Source: Gallaecimonas xiamenensis 3-C-1 (GTDB lineage Bacteria > Pseudomonadota > Gammaproteobacteria > Enterobacterales > Gallaecimonadaceae). From it: a DNA stretch of 64,000 nucleotides. The notes below the pieces were generated by a model. It had not been told where the DNA came from, searched no databases, and worked only from the letters and a program-made list of their open reading frames with translations. Both the position numbers and the translations under genes were made by a program. Location: positions 62,001 through 126,000 of the forward strand of contig NZ_AMRI01000001.1 of the NCBI RefSeq assembly GCF_000299915.1, read 5' to 3'. Of the stretch, positions 8,187 through 16,120 are shown piece by piece (position 1 is the stretch's first letter; each line of letters begins with the position of its first letter).

Positions 8187-8967
8187 AATCGCTTTCGGTT
8201 TTCTTCTGCACCTGGTGCTGGTCCTCGGTGAGGCCAATTTTCCAGTAAGGGCTGGCGTACATGGCCTTGCGGGCAATGTCGCGCTCGTCCAATAAGAAGC
8301 GGCGTATGGCCCGCACCGCCGAGCCTTCCCCTGCCACGAAAATACTCAGGCTCCCTTGAGGCCAGGGCAGGGCGCGGATGGCTTCCAACTGGCCAAGGCT
8401 CGGCTGTTGGGGCTCAGGGTGGCACAGCCAATGAATGTGGATGCCAGCCGGGGCCGCTATGGGGTAGCGGTCCTCAGGGCTGGTGATCTCGAACACCGCA
8501 TGGCCCTTGGCCGTGGCCGGCAGGGACTCGAGGATGCCGGCGGCGGCGGGCAGGGCGCTCATATCGGCGGCAAAGAGGAAATGCTCGGCGTCCAGATCGG
8601 TGAGTTTCAGGGGGCCGGGGCCGGCGATACCCACCTTGTCCCCCGGTTTGGCGGTCAGGGCAAACCGGCTGGCCGGGCCGCCGTGCTCCCCGTGCAGGGC
8701 AAAGTCGATGGTCAGCTGGTTGCTGGCCTTGTGGTAGTGGCGCACCGTATAGGTACGCACTACCGGCCTGTTAGGCCCCTGGGGGAAGGAGTCCAGGTCA
8801 GGTACCGCCTCCCCTGGTCTTGGCAGCAGCAGTTTGAGGTTGGCCCCTTCCTGGCCTTCGGGAAAGCCCAAAAGGGCTGGGCCGGTCAGTACCAGCCGCT
8901 GCATGTTGGGGGTCAGGCGCTGGCTGCTGTGCACCTCGACCAGGCGCGGCGCCGGTCTGTTACTCAT
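8185..8967 (-). CDS. Siderophore-interacting protein (FAD/NAD(P)H ferric-chelate reductase, ViuB/YqjH type)
   Basis: A 260-aa cytoplasmic flavoreductase that releases iron from imported ferric siderophores. The N-terminal beta-barrel FAD domain carries RTYTVRHYHKASNQLTIDF (the RxYT motif plus a downstream basic stretch) and the HGEHGGPASRFA segment. The C-terminal NAD(P)H-like SIP domain includes FAADMSALPAAAGILE and the GEGSAVRAIRRFL motif. Its ATG overlaps the stop of the upstream RHH-like gene by 8 bases, so the pair is an operon. A Fur-box-like sequence lies ahead of the operon, consistent with iron-limited expression. Confidence 0.9.
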   Translation of the reverse strand: MSNRPAPRLVEVHSSQRLTPNMQRLVLTGPALLGFPEGQEGANLKLLLPRPGEAVPDLDSFPQGPNRPVVRTYTVRHYHKASNQLTIDFALHGEHGGPASRFALTAKPGDKVGIAGPGPLKLTDLDAEHFLFAADMSALPAAAGILESLPATAKGHAVFEITSPEDRYPIAAPAGIHIHWLCHPEPQQPSLGQLEAIRALPWPQGSLSIFVAGEGSAVRAIRRFLLDERDIARKAMYASPYWKIGLTEDQHQVQKKTESD

Positions 8968-9235
8968 GGCGGTCCTCCCATTTGGCTTCCAGTATGGCTA
9001 CCCGTTGTTCCAGGGCTTCGAGGCGGCGCAGGCGATCGTCGCCCCTGTGCTGCTGATGCTTGCTGATGTAACGGCTGAGGATACGGCGCACCACTGTGGC
9101 CATGCTCACCTCGGCCTCCAGGTCGCCTTCCATCTCCGCCTTAAGGCGGTTGAGAAACTCCAGCTGTTCGGCGCTCAGGCGCACCGACACCACCTGGGAC
9201 TTGCTGTCATCTTTCACTGGCACCTCCGTAAACAT
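8960..9235 (-). CDS. Small ribbon-helix-helix-like protein with C-terminal coiled coil
   Basis: A 91-aa protein (MFTEVPVKDDSKSQ) in which SQVVSVRLSAEQLEFLNRLK looks like the beta strand plus first helix of a ribbon-helix-helix DNA-binding fold. A second helix follows (VSMATVVRRILSRYI), then a charged heptad-like tail RRLEALEQRVAILEAKW. RHH proteins are usually repressors. It is the first gene of the operon with the siderophore reductase and may autoregulate it or respond to iron. The ATG at 9235 lies only about 12 bases from a possible -10 TATACA and has no good Shine-Dalgarno, so translation may be nearly leaderless. The fold assignment is an inference. Confidence 0.65.
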   Translation of the reverse strand: MFTEVPVKDDSKSQVVSVRLSAEQLEFLNRLKAEMEGDLEAEVSMATVVRRILSRYISKHQQHRGDDRLRRLEALEQRVAILEAKWEDRHE

Positions 9236-9256
9236 GGAAATCAATGTATACGCAAT

Positions 9257-9271
9257 TGAGAATAATTACAA
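9257..9271 (-). promoter_or_regulatory. Fur-box-like operator of the RHH/siderophore reductase operon
   Basis: TGAGAATAATTACAA matches the 7-1-7 Fur inverted repeat TGATAATNATTATCA at all but three defined positions. It overlaps the probable promoter of an operon encoding a siderophore-interacting protein, which makes iron repression by Fur likely. Confidence 0.6.
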
Positions 9272-9283
9272 TCTGGAGGCATT

Positions 9284-9309
9284 AAAAAGCCGGCAAGGGC
9301 TGCCGGCTT
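9284..9309 (-). terminator. Rho-independent terminator of the FucP-type transporter gene
   Basis: On the minus strand AAAGCCGGC/GCCGGCTTTTT with a seven-base loop, 18 bases after the transporter stop. Confidence 0.85.
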
Positions 9310-9327
9310 TGAGATGGAGTGAGGGGC

Positions 9328-10602
9328 TTAGGCGGTTTGGGAGCCCTTGAGGCCGTAGAAGGCGATGTACAGGTAGCAAAGGATGGGCAGGGCAAAGGCC
9401 AACTGGATGCCCAGATTGTCGGCGGCCACCCCCACCAGCAGCGGCACTATGGCGCCACCGACAATGGCCATGCACAAGATGCCCGAACCCTGGGCGGTGT
9501 GGTGGCCCAGGCCCTTGACGGCCAGGCTGAAGATGGTGGGGAACATGATGGAGTTGAACAGGCCCACCGCCAGCACCGCCCACATGGCCAGGGCGCCGTT
9601 GCCCAGCACGGCGGCAGCCAGCAGCAACACGGCAGCCAGGGCATTGAAGGCCAGCACCTTGCCGGCACCTACCTGGCGCATCACTGCCGAGCCGATAAAG
9701 CGGCCCACCATGGCACCGCCCCAATAGTAAGACACGTAATGGGCGGCGTCGGCTTCGGCCAGGCCGGCAATGTTGGCTTCACCCAGGAAGTTGACCAGCA
9801 AAGAGCCGATGCTCACTTCGGCGCCTACATAGACGAACAGGCCCAGGGCACCCAGCACCAGGTGACGGTATTGCCAGGCGGAGCCGCCTTGGGAAGCCTG
9901 GGCGGCAGCGGCATTGTCCTGCTCGCGCATGTCCGGCAGCTTGAGGTAGGCCAGCACGGCGGCCAGTACCAAGAAGGTGCTGGCCAGCAGCAGGTAGGGG
10001 AACTTCACGGCGTCCGCTTCGCTCAGGCGAAGGGCGGTAACCTGCTCCTGGCTCAGGCCGGTAAAGTCGGCGGTGGCGGCACCGAGGATCAACATGGCGC
10101 CAAAAGTGGGGGCCAGGGTGGTGCCAAGGGAGTTAAAGGCCTGGTTCAGGGTCAGCCGCGCAGAGGCGGTTTCCGGCTTGCCCAGCACCGTGACATAGGG
10201 GTTGACCGCCACCTGCAGGGTGGTGACACCGCTGGCCAGGATAAAGAGGGCGCCAAGGAACAGCTCGTACACCCGATAACTGGCGGCGGTGATAAACAGC
10301 AGGCAGCCGATGGCAGACACCACCAGGCTTATCACCAGGGCCCATTTGTAGCCCAGGCGCCGGGCCAGGGCGCCGGCCGGGTAGGACACCACGAAGTAGG
10401 CACCGAAGAAACAGAACTGGATCAGCATGGCCTGGGTGTAGTTCAGGCTGAACACGTTCTTGAGGTGGGGGATCAGGATGTCATTAAGACAGGTGATAAA
10501 GCCCATCATGAAGAACAGGAAGGTCATGGAGGTCAGGGCAAAGGTGTAACCCTGGTGTTCCTGCGATGTGGCTTGGGCAGTGTTTGGAAGTGCTCCGGCC
10601 AT
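9328..10602 (-). CDS. FHS-family MFS sugar transporter (FucP/GluP-like)
   Basis: A 424-aa polytopic inner-membrane sugar:H+ symporter of the fucose-galactose-glucose family. TM1 contains the signature [19 protein letters not shown], followed by [18 protein letters not shown] (TM2) and [17 protein letters not shown] between TM4 and TM5. About 12 membrane segments can be read. The ATG at 10602 has AAGAGG ten bases upstream; the TTG at 10611 is less likely. It is paralogous to the next gene upstream (10817-12100). No sugar kinase, isomerase or regulator is nearby, so the substrate cannot be assigned. Confidence 0.9.
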   Translation of the reverse strand: MAGALPNTAQATSQEHQGYTFALTSMTFLFFMMGFITCLNDILIPHLKNVFSLNYTQAMLIQFCFFGAYFVVSYPAGALARRLGYKWALVISLVVSAIGCLLFITAASYRVYELFLGALFILASGVTTLQVAVNPYVTVLGKPETASARLTLNQAFNSLGTTLAPTFGAMLILGAATADFTGLSQEQVTALRLSEADAVKFPYLLLASTFLVLAAVLAYLKLPDMREQDNAAAAQASQGGSAWQYRHLVLGALGLFVYVGAEVSIGSLLVNFLGEANIAGLAEADAAHYVSYYWGGAMVGRFIGSAVMRQVGAGKVLAFNALAAVLLLAAAVLGNGALAMWAVLAVGLFNSIMFPTIFSLAVKGLGHHTAQGSGILCMAIVGGAIVPLLVGVAADNLGIQLAFALPILCYLYIAFYGLKGSQTA

Positions 10603-10816
10603 GGCGTGCAAACCTCTTTATGGTGTTGTTATTGGTGGGCCTCAAGGCCCGGCCCCTGGCTGGGGAAGGTGGAGGGATTCTGGTGGCAGGTCTGAGGCCT
10701 GTCAAAATGACTTTGACGTAAACTAACGAACAAATGCCCGAGTGGTTCCGTCGGGGGGTTGAGCGGATCGGGCAAACGGTTGGCTTTGGTGAAAATTAAC
10801 TACCAAATGCCAGGGC

Positions 10817-12100
10817 TCAGGCCTTGGGCACTGAGCCGCGCAGGCCGTAGAAGGCAATAAAGAGGTAGCAGATTATGGGCAGGGCGAAGGCCTGCTGCAG
10901 GCCCAGCACGTCGGCCATGGCCCCCACCAGCACAGGTATGATGGCGCCGCCAACGATGGCCAGGCACAGCACCCCCGAGCCCTGGCTGGTATGCCGGCCC
11001 AGGCCCTTGAGGGCCAGGCTGAAGATGGTGGGAAACATGATGGAATTGCAAAGCCCCACCGCCAGCACCGCCCACATGGCCAGGCTGCCGCTGCCCAGCA
11101 CTGTGGCCAGCAGCAGCCCCACCGCCGCCAGGGCGTTGAAGGTCAATACCGTGCCGGCACCTACCTGGCGCATCACCAAGGCGCCCAGGAACCGCCCCAC
11201 CATGGCGCCGCCCCAGTAGTAAGCCACGTAGTCGGCGGCCTCGGCTTCCCCCAGGCCTGCTATCTGCGGCTCTCCCAGGAAGTTGACCAGTAAGGAGCCG
11301 ATGCTCACCTCGGCCCCCACGTACACGAAGATACCCACGGCCCCCATCACCAGGTGCGGATACTGCCAGGCCGACCCCAGGGCGGCGGAACCGGCCAGGG
11401 CCTGCTCCGATTCCTCGGCGGCCACATCGGGCAATTTCAAGACCGCAAAGAGGGCGGCCAGCAGCAAGAAGGTACTGGCCAGCAGCAGGTAGGGAAACTT
11501 CACCACTTCGGCTTCCGACAGGCGCAGGCTGGCGATCTGCTCCTGGGTAAGGCCGCTGATATCGCTGGTGGCTGCTCCCAGGATCAAGAGGCCGCCGAAC
11601 CAGGGGGCCACTGTGGTGCCAAGGGAGTTAAAAGCCTGGGTCAGGGTCAGCCGGGAAGAGGCGGTTTGCGGGTTGCCCAGCACTGTCACATAGGGGTTGG
11701 CCGCCACTTGCAGCAGGGTGACGCCGCTGGCCAGGATAAACAGAGCCCCCAAAAACAGGCCGTAGACTTTGAGGCTGGCTGCCGGTATGAACAGCACGCA
11801 GCCCAGGGTCGCCAGCACCAGCCCCAGTACCAGCCCCCACTTGTAGCCGATGCGTTTGATCAGATCCCCGGCCGGCAGGGACACCACAAAGTAGGCCCCG
11901 AAAAAGCAGAACTGGATCAGCATCGACTGGGTGTAGTTGAGGTTAAAGACGTTCTTTAAGTGGGGAATGAGGATGTCGTTAAGGCAGGTGATAAAGCCCC
12001 ACATGAAGAACAGCGAAGTCAGGGCTACCAGCGCCAAACGGTATTGCCGGGGGCTGTGGGGCAGGGCCTGGGAAGGCGGCTGGGGTGTCGCTGTGGCCAT
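10817..12100 (-). CDS. FHS-family MFS sugar transporter (FucP/GluP-like), second paralogue
   Basis: A 427-aa protein with the same architecture as its neighbour: [19 protein letters not shown] in TM1, [18 protein letters not shown] in TM2, [17 protein letters not shown], and [20 protein letters not shown] in the C-terminal half. The cytoplasmic N-terminus is longer ([19 protein letters not shown]). The ATG at 12100 was chosen because AAGAGA lies just upstream and the extension to 12145 is not conserved in character. A gap of 214 bases separates it from the downstream transporter, enough for an independent promoter. The pair looks like a tandem duplication followed by divergence. Substrate unknown. 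Confidence 0.88.
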   Translation of the reverse strand: MATATPQPPSQALPHSPRQYRLALVALTSLFFMWGFITCLNDILIPHLKNVFNLNYTQSMLIQFCFFGAYFVVSLPAGDLIKRIGYKWGLVLGLVLATLGCVLFIPAASLKVYGLFLGALFILASGVTLLQVAANPYVTVLGNPQTASSRLTLTQAFNSLGTTVAPWFGGLLILGAATSDISGLTQEQIASLRLSEAEVVKFPYLLLASTFLLLAALFAVLKLPDVAAEESEQALAGSAALGSAWQYPHLVMGAVGIFVYVGAEVSIGSLLVNFLGEPQIAGLGEAEAADYVAYYWGGAMVGRFLGALVMRQVGAGTVLTFNALAAVGLLLATVLGSGSLAMWAVLAVGLCNSIMFPTIFSLALKGLGRHTSQGSGVLCLAIVGGAIIPVLVGAMADVLGLQQAFALPIICYLFIAFYGLRGSVPKA

Positions 12101-12254
12101 GGTGTCGGTCTCTTGGAGGCTGGCTATTAAGTGTAGAGGAGCCATGGCGCTCCTTTCAGGGAGCGGGCCCTTTTGTAAGATAACGTACTTTTTTGAGGTA
12201 TGCGGTCTAGGAAGGGGATGATTTTGCAGAAGTGGTGAAATAAAACAACAACGG

Positions 12255-12722
12255 CTACTTGGCCAAAGGCGCCAGTTGGCCCCGGGTCAGGCGGCAAAGG
12301 TCGAGGGGGGCCAGGGTGGCTTCCAGGCCGCGCCGCCCGGCACTGACATGGATGGCGGCCAGGTCCCCGGCGCTGGCGTCCAAAAACAGCGGCAGGCTCT
12401 TCTTCTGGCCAAGGGGGCTGATGCCTCCCACCACGTAGCCGGTGGCCTTTTCTGCCTCGGCGGGGGGCGCCATCTCGGCTTTTTTGGCCCCGGCCGCCTT
12501 GGCCAGCAATTTCAGGTCCAGCTGTTTGTCCACCGGTACCAGGGCCACCACCAGCTTGCCGCTGTCCAGGCGTGCCAGCAGGGTTTTGAACACTTCCCCA
12601 TAGGGCAGGCCCAGGGTGTCGGCCGCCTCCAGGCCGTAGGCCGGCGCCTTGGGATCGTGCTGGTAGCTCAGCACCTGATGGGGGGTACCGGTTTTTTGCA
12701 GCAGCACGATGGCGGGGGTCAT
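12255..12722 (-). CDS. ybaK: Cys-tRNA(Pro)/Cys-tRNA(Cys) deacylase YbaK/EbsC
   Basis: A 155-aa trans-editing factor that hydrolyses Cys misattached to tRNA-Pro by ProRS. The INS/YbaK fold is recognisable in [40 protein letters not shown] (with the catalytic Lys region) and [20 protein letters not shown], the family signature. Length equals E. coli YbaK. Its ATG overlaps the stop of the upstream bestrophin gene (ATGA), so the two are translationally coupled. Confidence 0.93.
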   Translation of the reverse strand: MTPAIVLLQKTGTPHQVLSYQHDPKAPAYGLEAADTLGLPYGEVFKTLLARLDSGKLVVALVPVDKQLDLKLLAKAAGAKKAEMAPPAEAEKATGYVVGGISPLGQKKSLPLFLDASAGDLAAIHVSAGRRGLEATLAPLDLCRLTRGQLAPLAK

Positions 12723-13636
12723 AGCAGCACTCTGTCCTTGGGCTCCAGGGGCGCCGGCAGGGGGCTTTCTCCCAGCAGGGCCTTGAGGTTTATCTCGATA
12801 TTGCGGCTGATGGCGTCCAGAGGCAAGTCGTTGGGGTCGGCGTCGAAAGGGTCTTCAATCTCGTCCCCCAGGGCGTCGAGGCCAAAGAAGGTGTAGGCCA
12901 GCACCAATACCACCACCGGGGTCAGGTAGCCGACGGTGTCGATAAGGCCAAAGGGCAGCAGCAGGCAGTAGACGAACACGGTGCGGTGCAGCAGCAGCAG
13001 ATAGGAATAGGGAATGGGGGTACTTTTGATGCGCTCACAGCCGCCGAGGATATAGGAAAGGCGGGTGATCTGGTCATCGATACGGGCCATCAGATCCGGG
13101 GCTATCTGGCCCTGGTGGCTAAGGGCGGCATAGCTTTTTGCAATGCCCAGCAGCAGGGCATTGGGCCTGTTGGGGCTGGCCTCGACGGCGGCCAGTTCCT
13201 CAGCGGGCAGCAGGGCGCTTAAATCGGTCTTGGCGCCGCCGCGCAGGTGATCTTTTAGGGCATAGACAAAGGCCAGCACCCGGTAAACCTGGCCCTTGGC
13301 CTGGGCCTGGTCTACCGCCGGCGGCAGGGAAAGGGCCTGGCGCGCCAGGTTACGGGAGACAATCAGCAGCTCACCCCAGAGGTTGCGCCCTTCCCAGAAG
13401 CGGTCGTAACTGACCGAGTTGCGAAAGCCGAGGAAAATGGCCAGCGGCAGGCCCATCAGCAAGAAAGGGGAGAAGGTCAGGGTGACCTTGTAATGGTAAA
13501 GCCAGCCGCCCCCCAGGGTGACCAGCAGGGCCACCAGCAACACCAGGGCCAGGCGCCCACGGATGCTTTTGAGGACAGAACCTTTATTGGAGAGCAGCAT
13601 GGTCAGCAGACGCTGGGGGCGGGAACGAATGATCAT
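12719..13636 (-). CDS. Bestrophin-like anion channel (YneE/UPF0187 family)
   Basis: A 305-aa membrane protein of the bacterial bestrophin family (E. coli YneE is about 304 aa). The N-terminal half has two hydrophobic segments (LALVLLVALLVTLGGGWLYH and FSPFLLMGLPLAIFLGFRNS) followed by the family signature SVSYDRFWEGRNLWGELLIV. Further membrane segments occur at YLLLLHRTVFVYCLLLPFGL and LTPVVVLVLAYTFFGLDALG, and the protein ends with the EDPFDADPNDLPLDAISRNI motif. Bestrophins form pentameric anion or sodium channels. The ATG at 13636 gives the family length. The gene is the first of a pair with ybaK. Confidence 0.88.
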   Translation of the reverse strand: MIIRSRPQRLLTMLLSNKGSVLKSIRGRLALVLLVALLVTLGGGWLYHYKVTLTFSPFLLMGLPLAIFLGFRNSVSYDRFWEGRNLWGELLIVSRNLARQALSLPPAVDQAQAKGQVYRVLAFVYALKDHLRGGAKTDLSALLPAEELAAVEASPNRPNALLLGIAKSYAALSHQGQIAPDLMARIDDQITRLSYILGGCERIKSTPIPYSYLLLLHRTVFVYCLLLPFGLIDTVGYLTPVVVLVLAYTFFGLDALGDEIEDPFDADPNDLPLDAISRNIEINLKALLGESPLPAPLEPKDRVLL

Positions 13637-13675
13637 GGCGGCACTGTTGCAGGGCAGGGGAGCAGCAGTGTAACG

Positions 13676-13703
13676 AAAAAGGGCGCCTTGCGGCGCCCTT
13701 TTT
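13676..13703. terminator. Terminator following the M3 peptidase gene (symmetrical)
   Basis: AAAAAGGGCGCC/GGCGCCCTTTTT, a near-perfect inverted repeat 12 bases after the minus-strand peptidase stop. Confidence 0.9.
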
Positions 13704-13715
13704 AGCGGGTGGAGC

Positions 13716-15857
13716 TTAGTCGACCAGGCCACGGCGCTTGAGCAGCGCGTCTGTGGTGGGCTTGGCGCCCTTGAAGTTGATGTAGTCCTGCATCAGGTCC
13801 TGGCTGTTGCCTTTGGACAGGATCTCCTTGCGGAATTTGTCACCGTTGCCCCGGGTCAGGCCGCCGTTGTCGGTCATGTGGGCAAAGGCGTCGGCCGCGA
13901 ACACTTCGGTCCACAGGTAGGCGTAGTAGCCAGCACTGTAGCCGCCGGAGAAGGCGTGGCTGAAGTAGGCAGACTTGTAGCGCGGCGGTACCGGCGCGTA
14001 GTCGATGCCGTGCTTGGCCAGGGCCTGGTGTTCGAAGGCCTCAACGTCCTTGATCTCGGTGCCGGCGGGGATGGAGTGCCACTCCATGTCCAGCAGGGCC
14101 GCCGCCAGGTACTCGGTGGTGTCAAAGCCCTGGTTGAACTTGTGGGATTCGAGCACCTTGTCCAGCAGTTCCTTGGGAATGGCTTCACCGGTCTGGTAGT
14201 GCTTGGCGTAGTGATTGATGACGTCGGGGTTGATGTCCCAATCTTCGTTGAACTGGGAGGGGAACTCCACGAAGTCACGGGCGGTGGCGGTGCCGGCCAG
14301 GCTGGGGTATTTGACGTCGGAGAACAGGCCGTGGGCGGCGTGGCCGAACTCGTGGAACATGGTGGTCACTTCGTCAAAGGTCAGCAGGGTGGGCTGGCCT
14401 TGGGCGGGTTTGGGGATGTTCAGCACGTTGTAGACCACCGGCTTGGTGCCCAGCAGGCCGCTCTGGGTGACGAACTCGTCCATCCAGGCGCCGCCGCCTT
14501 TGCCTTCACGGGCATAGGGGTCGAGGTAGAACAGGCCAATGGAGCTGCCGTCCTGGTTGAACACCTCATAGGCGCGCACGTCGTCGTGGTAGACCGGCAG
14601 ATCCTTGCGCTCTTTGAAGCTGATGCCGTACAGCTTGCCCATGGCGTAGAAGAGGCCGTCGTTAAGCACGGTGTTCAGTTCGAAATAGGGCTTGGTCAGG
14701 CTCTCGTCCAGGTCGTACTTGGCCTTACGCACTTTCTCGGCGTAGTAGGCCCAGTCCCAGGGTTGCAGCTGGAAGTCGCCGCCTTCCTTGGTGATCTCGG
14801 CCTGGATGTCGGCGGCCTCCACCTTGGCCTTGGCTACGGCTTTGGGAGCCAGGTCGTCGAGGATGCCGAACACGGCGTCAGGGGTCTTGGCCATCTGGTC
14901 GGCCACCACGTAGGCAGCCCAGCTGTCATAACCCAGCAGTTTGGCTTTTTCGGCGCGCAGCTGGGCCATTTTTACCAGTACCGGGCCGTTGCTGGCCATG
15001 GCGCGCTTGGAGGAGGTTTCCCAGATGGTCTTGCGCAGCTCGCGGTTTTCCAGGCTGCCCAGCAGCGGCTGGCGGGTGGTGTTGACCAGGGTGATCAGGT
15101 AACCGGTTTTACCGGCGGCCTTGGCGGCAGCGGCCAGGGTGTCGATGTCGCTGTCGGACAGGCCGGCCAGCTGGCTCTTGTCTTGCACCAGGATCACGTC
15201 GTCCTTGAAGGACTTGAGGATGTTCTGGCTAAAGTCGGTGGACAGGGTGGACAGCTGGCCGTTGAGCTCACGCATCTTGGCCTTGTCGGCCTCGGACAGC
15301 TTGGCACCGGCGCGGACGAACTGGCTGTAGTAGTGCTCGACCAGGCGCTGATCTTCGGCATTGAGGCTGTCTTTGGCGTTGTAAACCGCTTCAACCCGGG
15401 CGAACAGCTTGGGGTTGAGGTAGATGTTGTCGCTGTGGGCGGACAGCTTAGGGGCCATGTCCGCTTCGATGCGCTGGAACTGCTCGTCGGAGATGACGCT
15501 GGCCAGGTTGAAGAAGGTCTTGGATACCCGGGTCAGCAGGGCGCCGGTTTTTTCCATGGCGACGATGGTGTTGTCGAAGCTGGGGGCGTCGCTGTTGTTG
15601 GTGATGGCGGCAATTTCGGCGTTATGCTGCTTGATGCCTTCGGCAAAGGCCGGCTCGTAGTCGGCAGCCTTGATCTTGTCGAACTGGGGCGCCTGGTCTT
15701 GCAGGGGGCTCTTTTGCAGCAGCACGTTGCTGGTGGTCATGGCATGTTGCTCCGCAGCAGGGGCCTGCACCTGGGTGGTTTCATCTTTTTTATTGTCGGA
15801 ACAGGCACTGAGGGCCAGGGCCGCGCCTATGGCGCTGGCGATAAGGGTCTTGCGCAT
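13716..15857 (-). CDS. M3-family peptidyl-dipeptidase (Dcp-like), lipoprotein
   Basis: A 713-aa zinc metallopeptidase of the thimet/Dcp family. The signal peptide MRKTLIASAIGAALALSACS ends in a lipobox (LSAC), so the enzyme is lipid-anchored in the envelope, unlike cytoplasmic E. coli Dcp. The catalytic motif HEFGH (502-506) is followed by AAHGLFSDVKYPSLAGT and a C-terminal FSHAFSGGYSAGYYAYLWTEV, both typical of M3A. It should release dipeptides from the C-termini of oligopeptides. The ATG at 15857 opens the signal peptide; the open extension to 15992 does not belong. It is a tandem paralogue of 16121-18277, about 260 bases apart. Confidence 0.92.
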   Translation of the reverse strand: MRKTLIASAIGAALALSACSDNKKDETTQVQAPAAEQHAMTTSNVLLQKSPLQDQAPQFDKIKAADYEPAFAEGIKQHNAEIAAITNNSDAPSFDNTIVAMEKTGALLTRVSKTFFNLASVISDEQFQRIEADMAPKLSAHSDNIYLNPKLFARVEAVYNAKDSLNAEDQRLVEHYYSQFVRAGAKLSEADKAKMRELNGQLSTLSTDFSQNILKSFKDDVILVQDKSQLAGLSDSDIDTLAAAAKAAGKTGYLITLVNTTRQPLLGSLENRELRKTIWETSSKRAMASNGPVLVKMAQLRAEKAKLLGYDSWAAYVVADQMAKTPDAVFGILDDLAPKAVAKAKVEAADIQAEITKEGGDFQLQPWDWAYYAEKVRKAKYDLDESLTKPYFELNTVLNDGLFYAMGKLYGISFKERKDLPVYHDDVRAYEVFNQDGSSIGLFYLDPYAREGKGGGAWMDEFVTQSGLLGTKPVVYNVLNIPKPAQGQPTLLTFDEVTTMFHEFGHAAHGLFSDVKYPSLAGTATARDFVEFPSQFNEDWDINPDVINHYAKHYQTGEAIPKELLDKVLESHKFNQGFDTTEYLAAALLDMEWHSIPAGTEIKDVEAFEHQALAKHGIDYAPVPPRYKSAYFSHAFSGGYSAGYYAYLWTEVFAADAFAHMTDNGGLTRGNGDKFRKEILSKGNSQDLMQDYINFKGAKPTTDALLKRRGLVD

Positions 15858-16077
15858 TGGGATCTCCCTTGGGTGTGGCTTGCCCTCGGTTCTTGGCCGG
15901 GGTTCGAAGCCAACAGTGGTTAGCCTTGGCACCATAGCAAGAGCGGGCGGCCAGGGACAATTGCCGTTAACCGAGATTGGGATGGCTTTCACCTGGGAAT
16001 TTGTAAGTAAAACTTACTGATTTCCCGAAATTTAACCGAGGATTTTCTTTGTTTACCTGCTGCTAACCGCCGGCCAC

Positions 16078-16104
16078 AAAAAAGCCGGCCCCAGGGGCCG
16101 GCTT
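16078..16104 (-). terminator. Rho-independent terminator of the second M3 peptidase gene
   Basis: On the minus strand AAGCCGGCCCC/GGGGCCGGCTT followed by a T run, 17 bases after the stop. Confidence 0.85.
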
Positions 16105-16120
16105 GGTCGTCGGGTATGGC

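Noticed and set aside
13878-15923. 681-codon open frame on the plus strand antisense to the first M3 peptidase (and a 749-codon one at 16103-18352)
   Set aside because: Glycine/valine/histidine-rich, repetitive composition typical of the antisense of GC-biased coding sequence; no family, no ribosome-binding site; the minus strand encodes clear peptidases.
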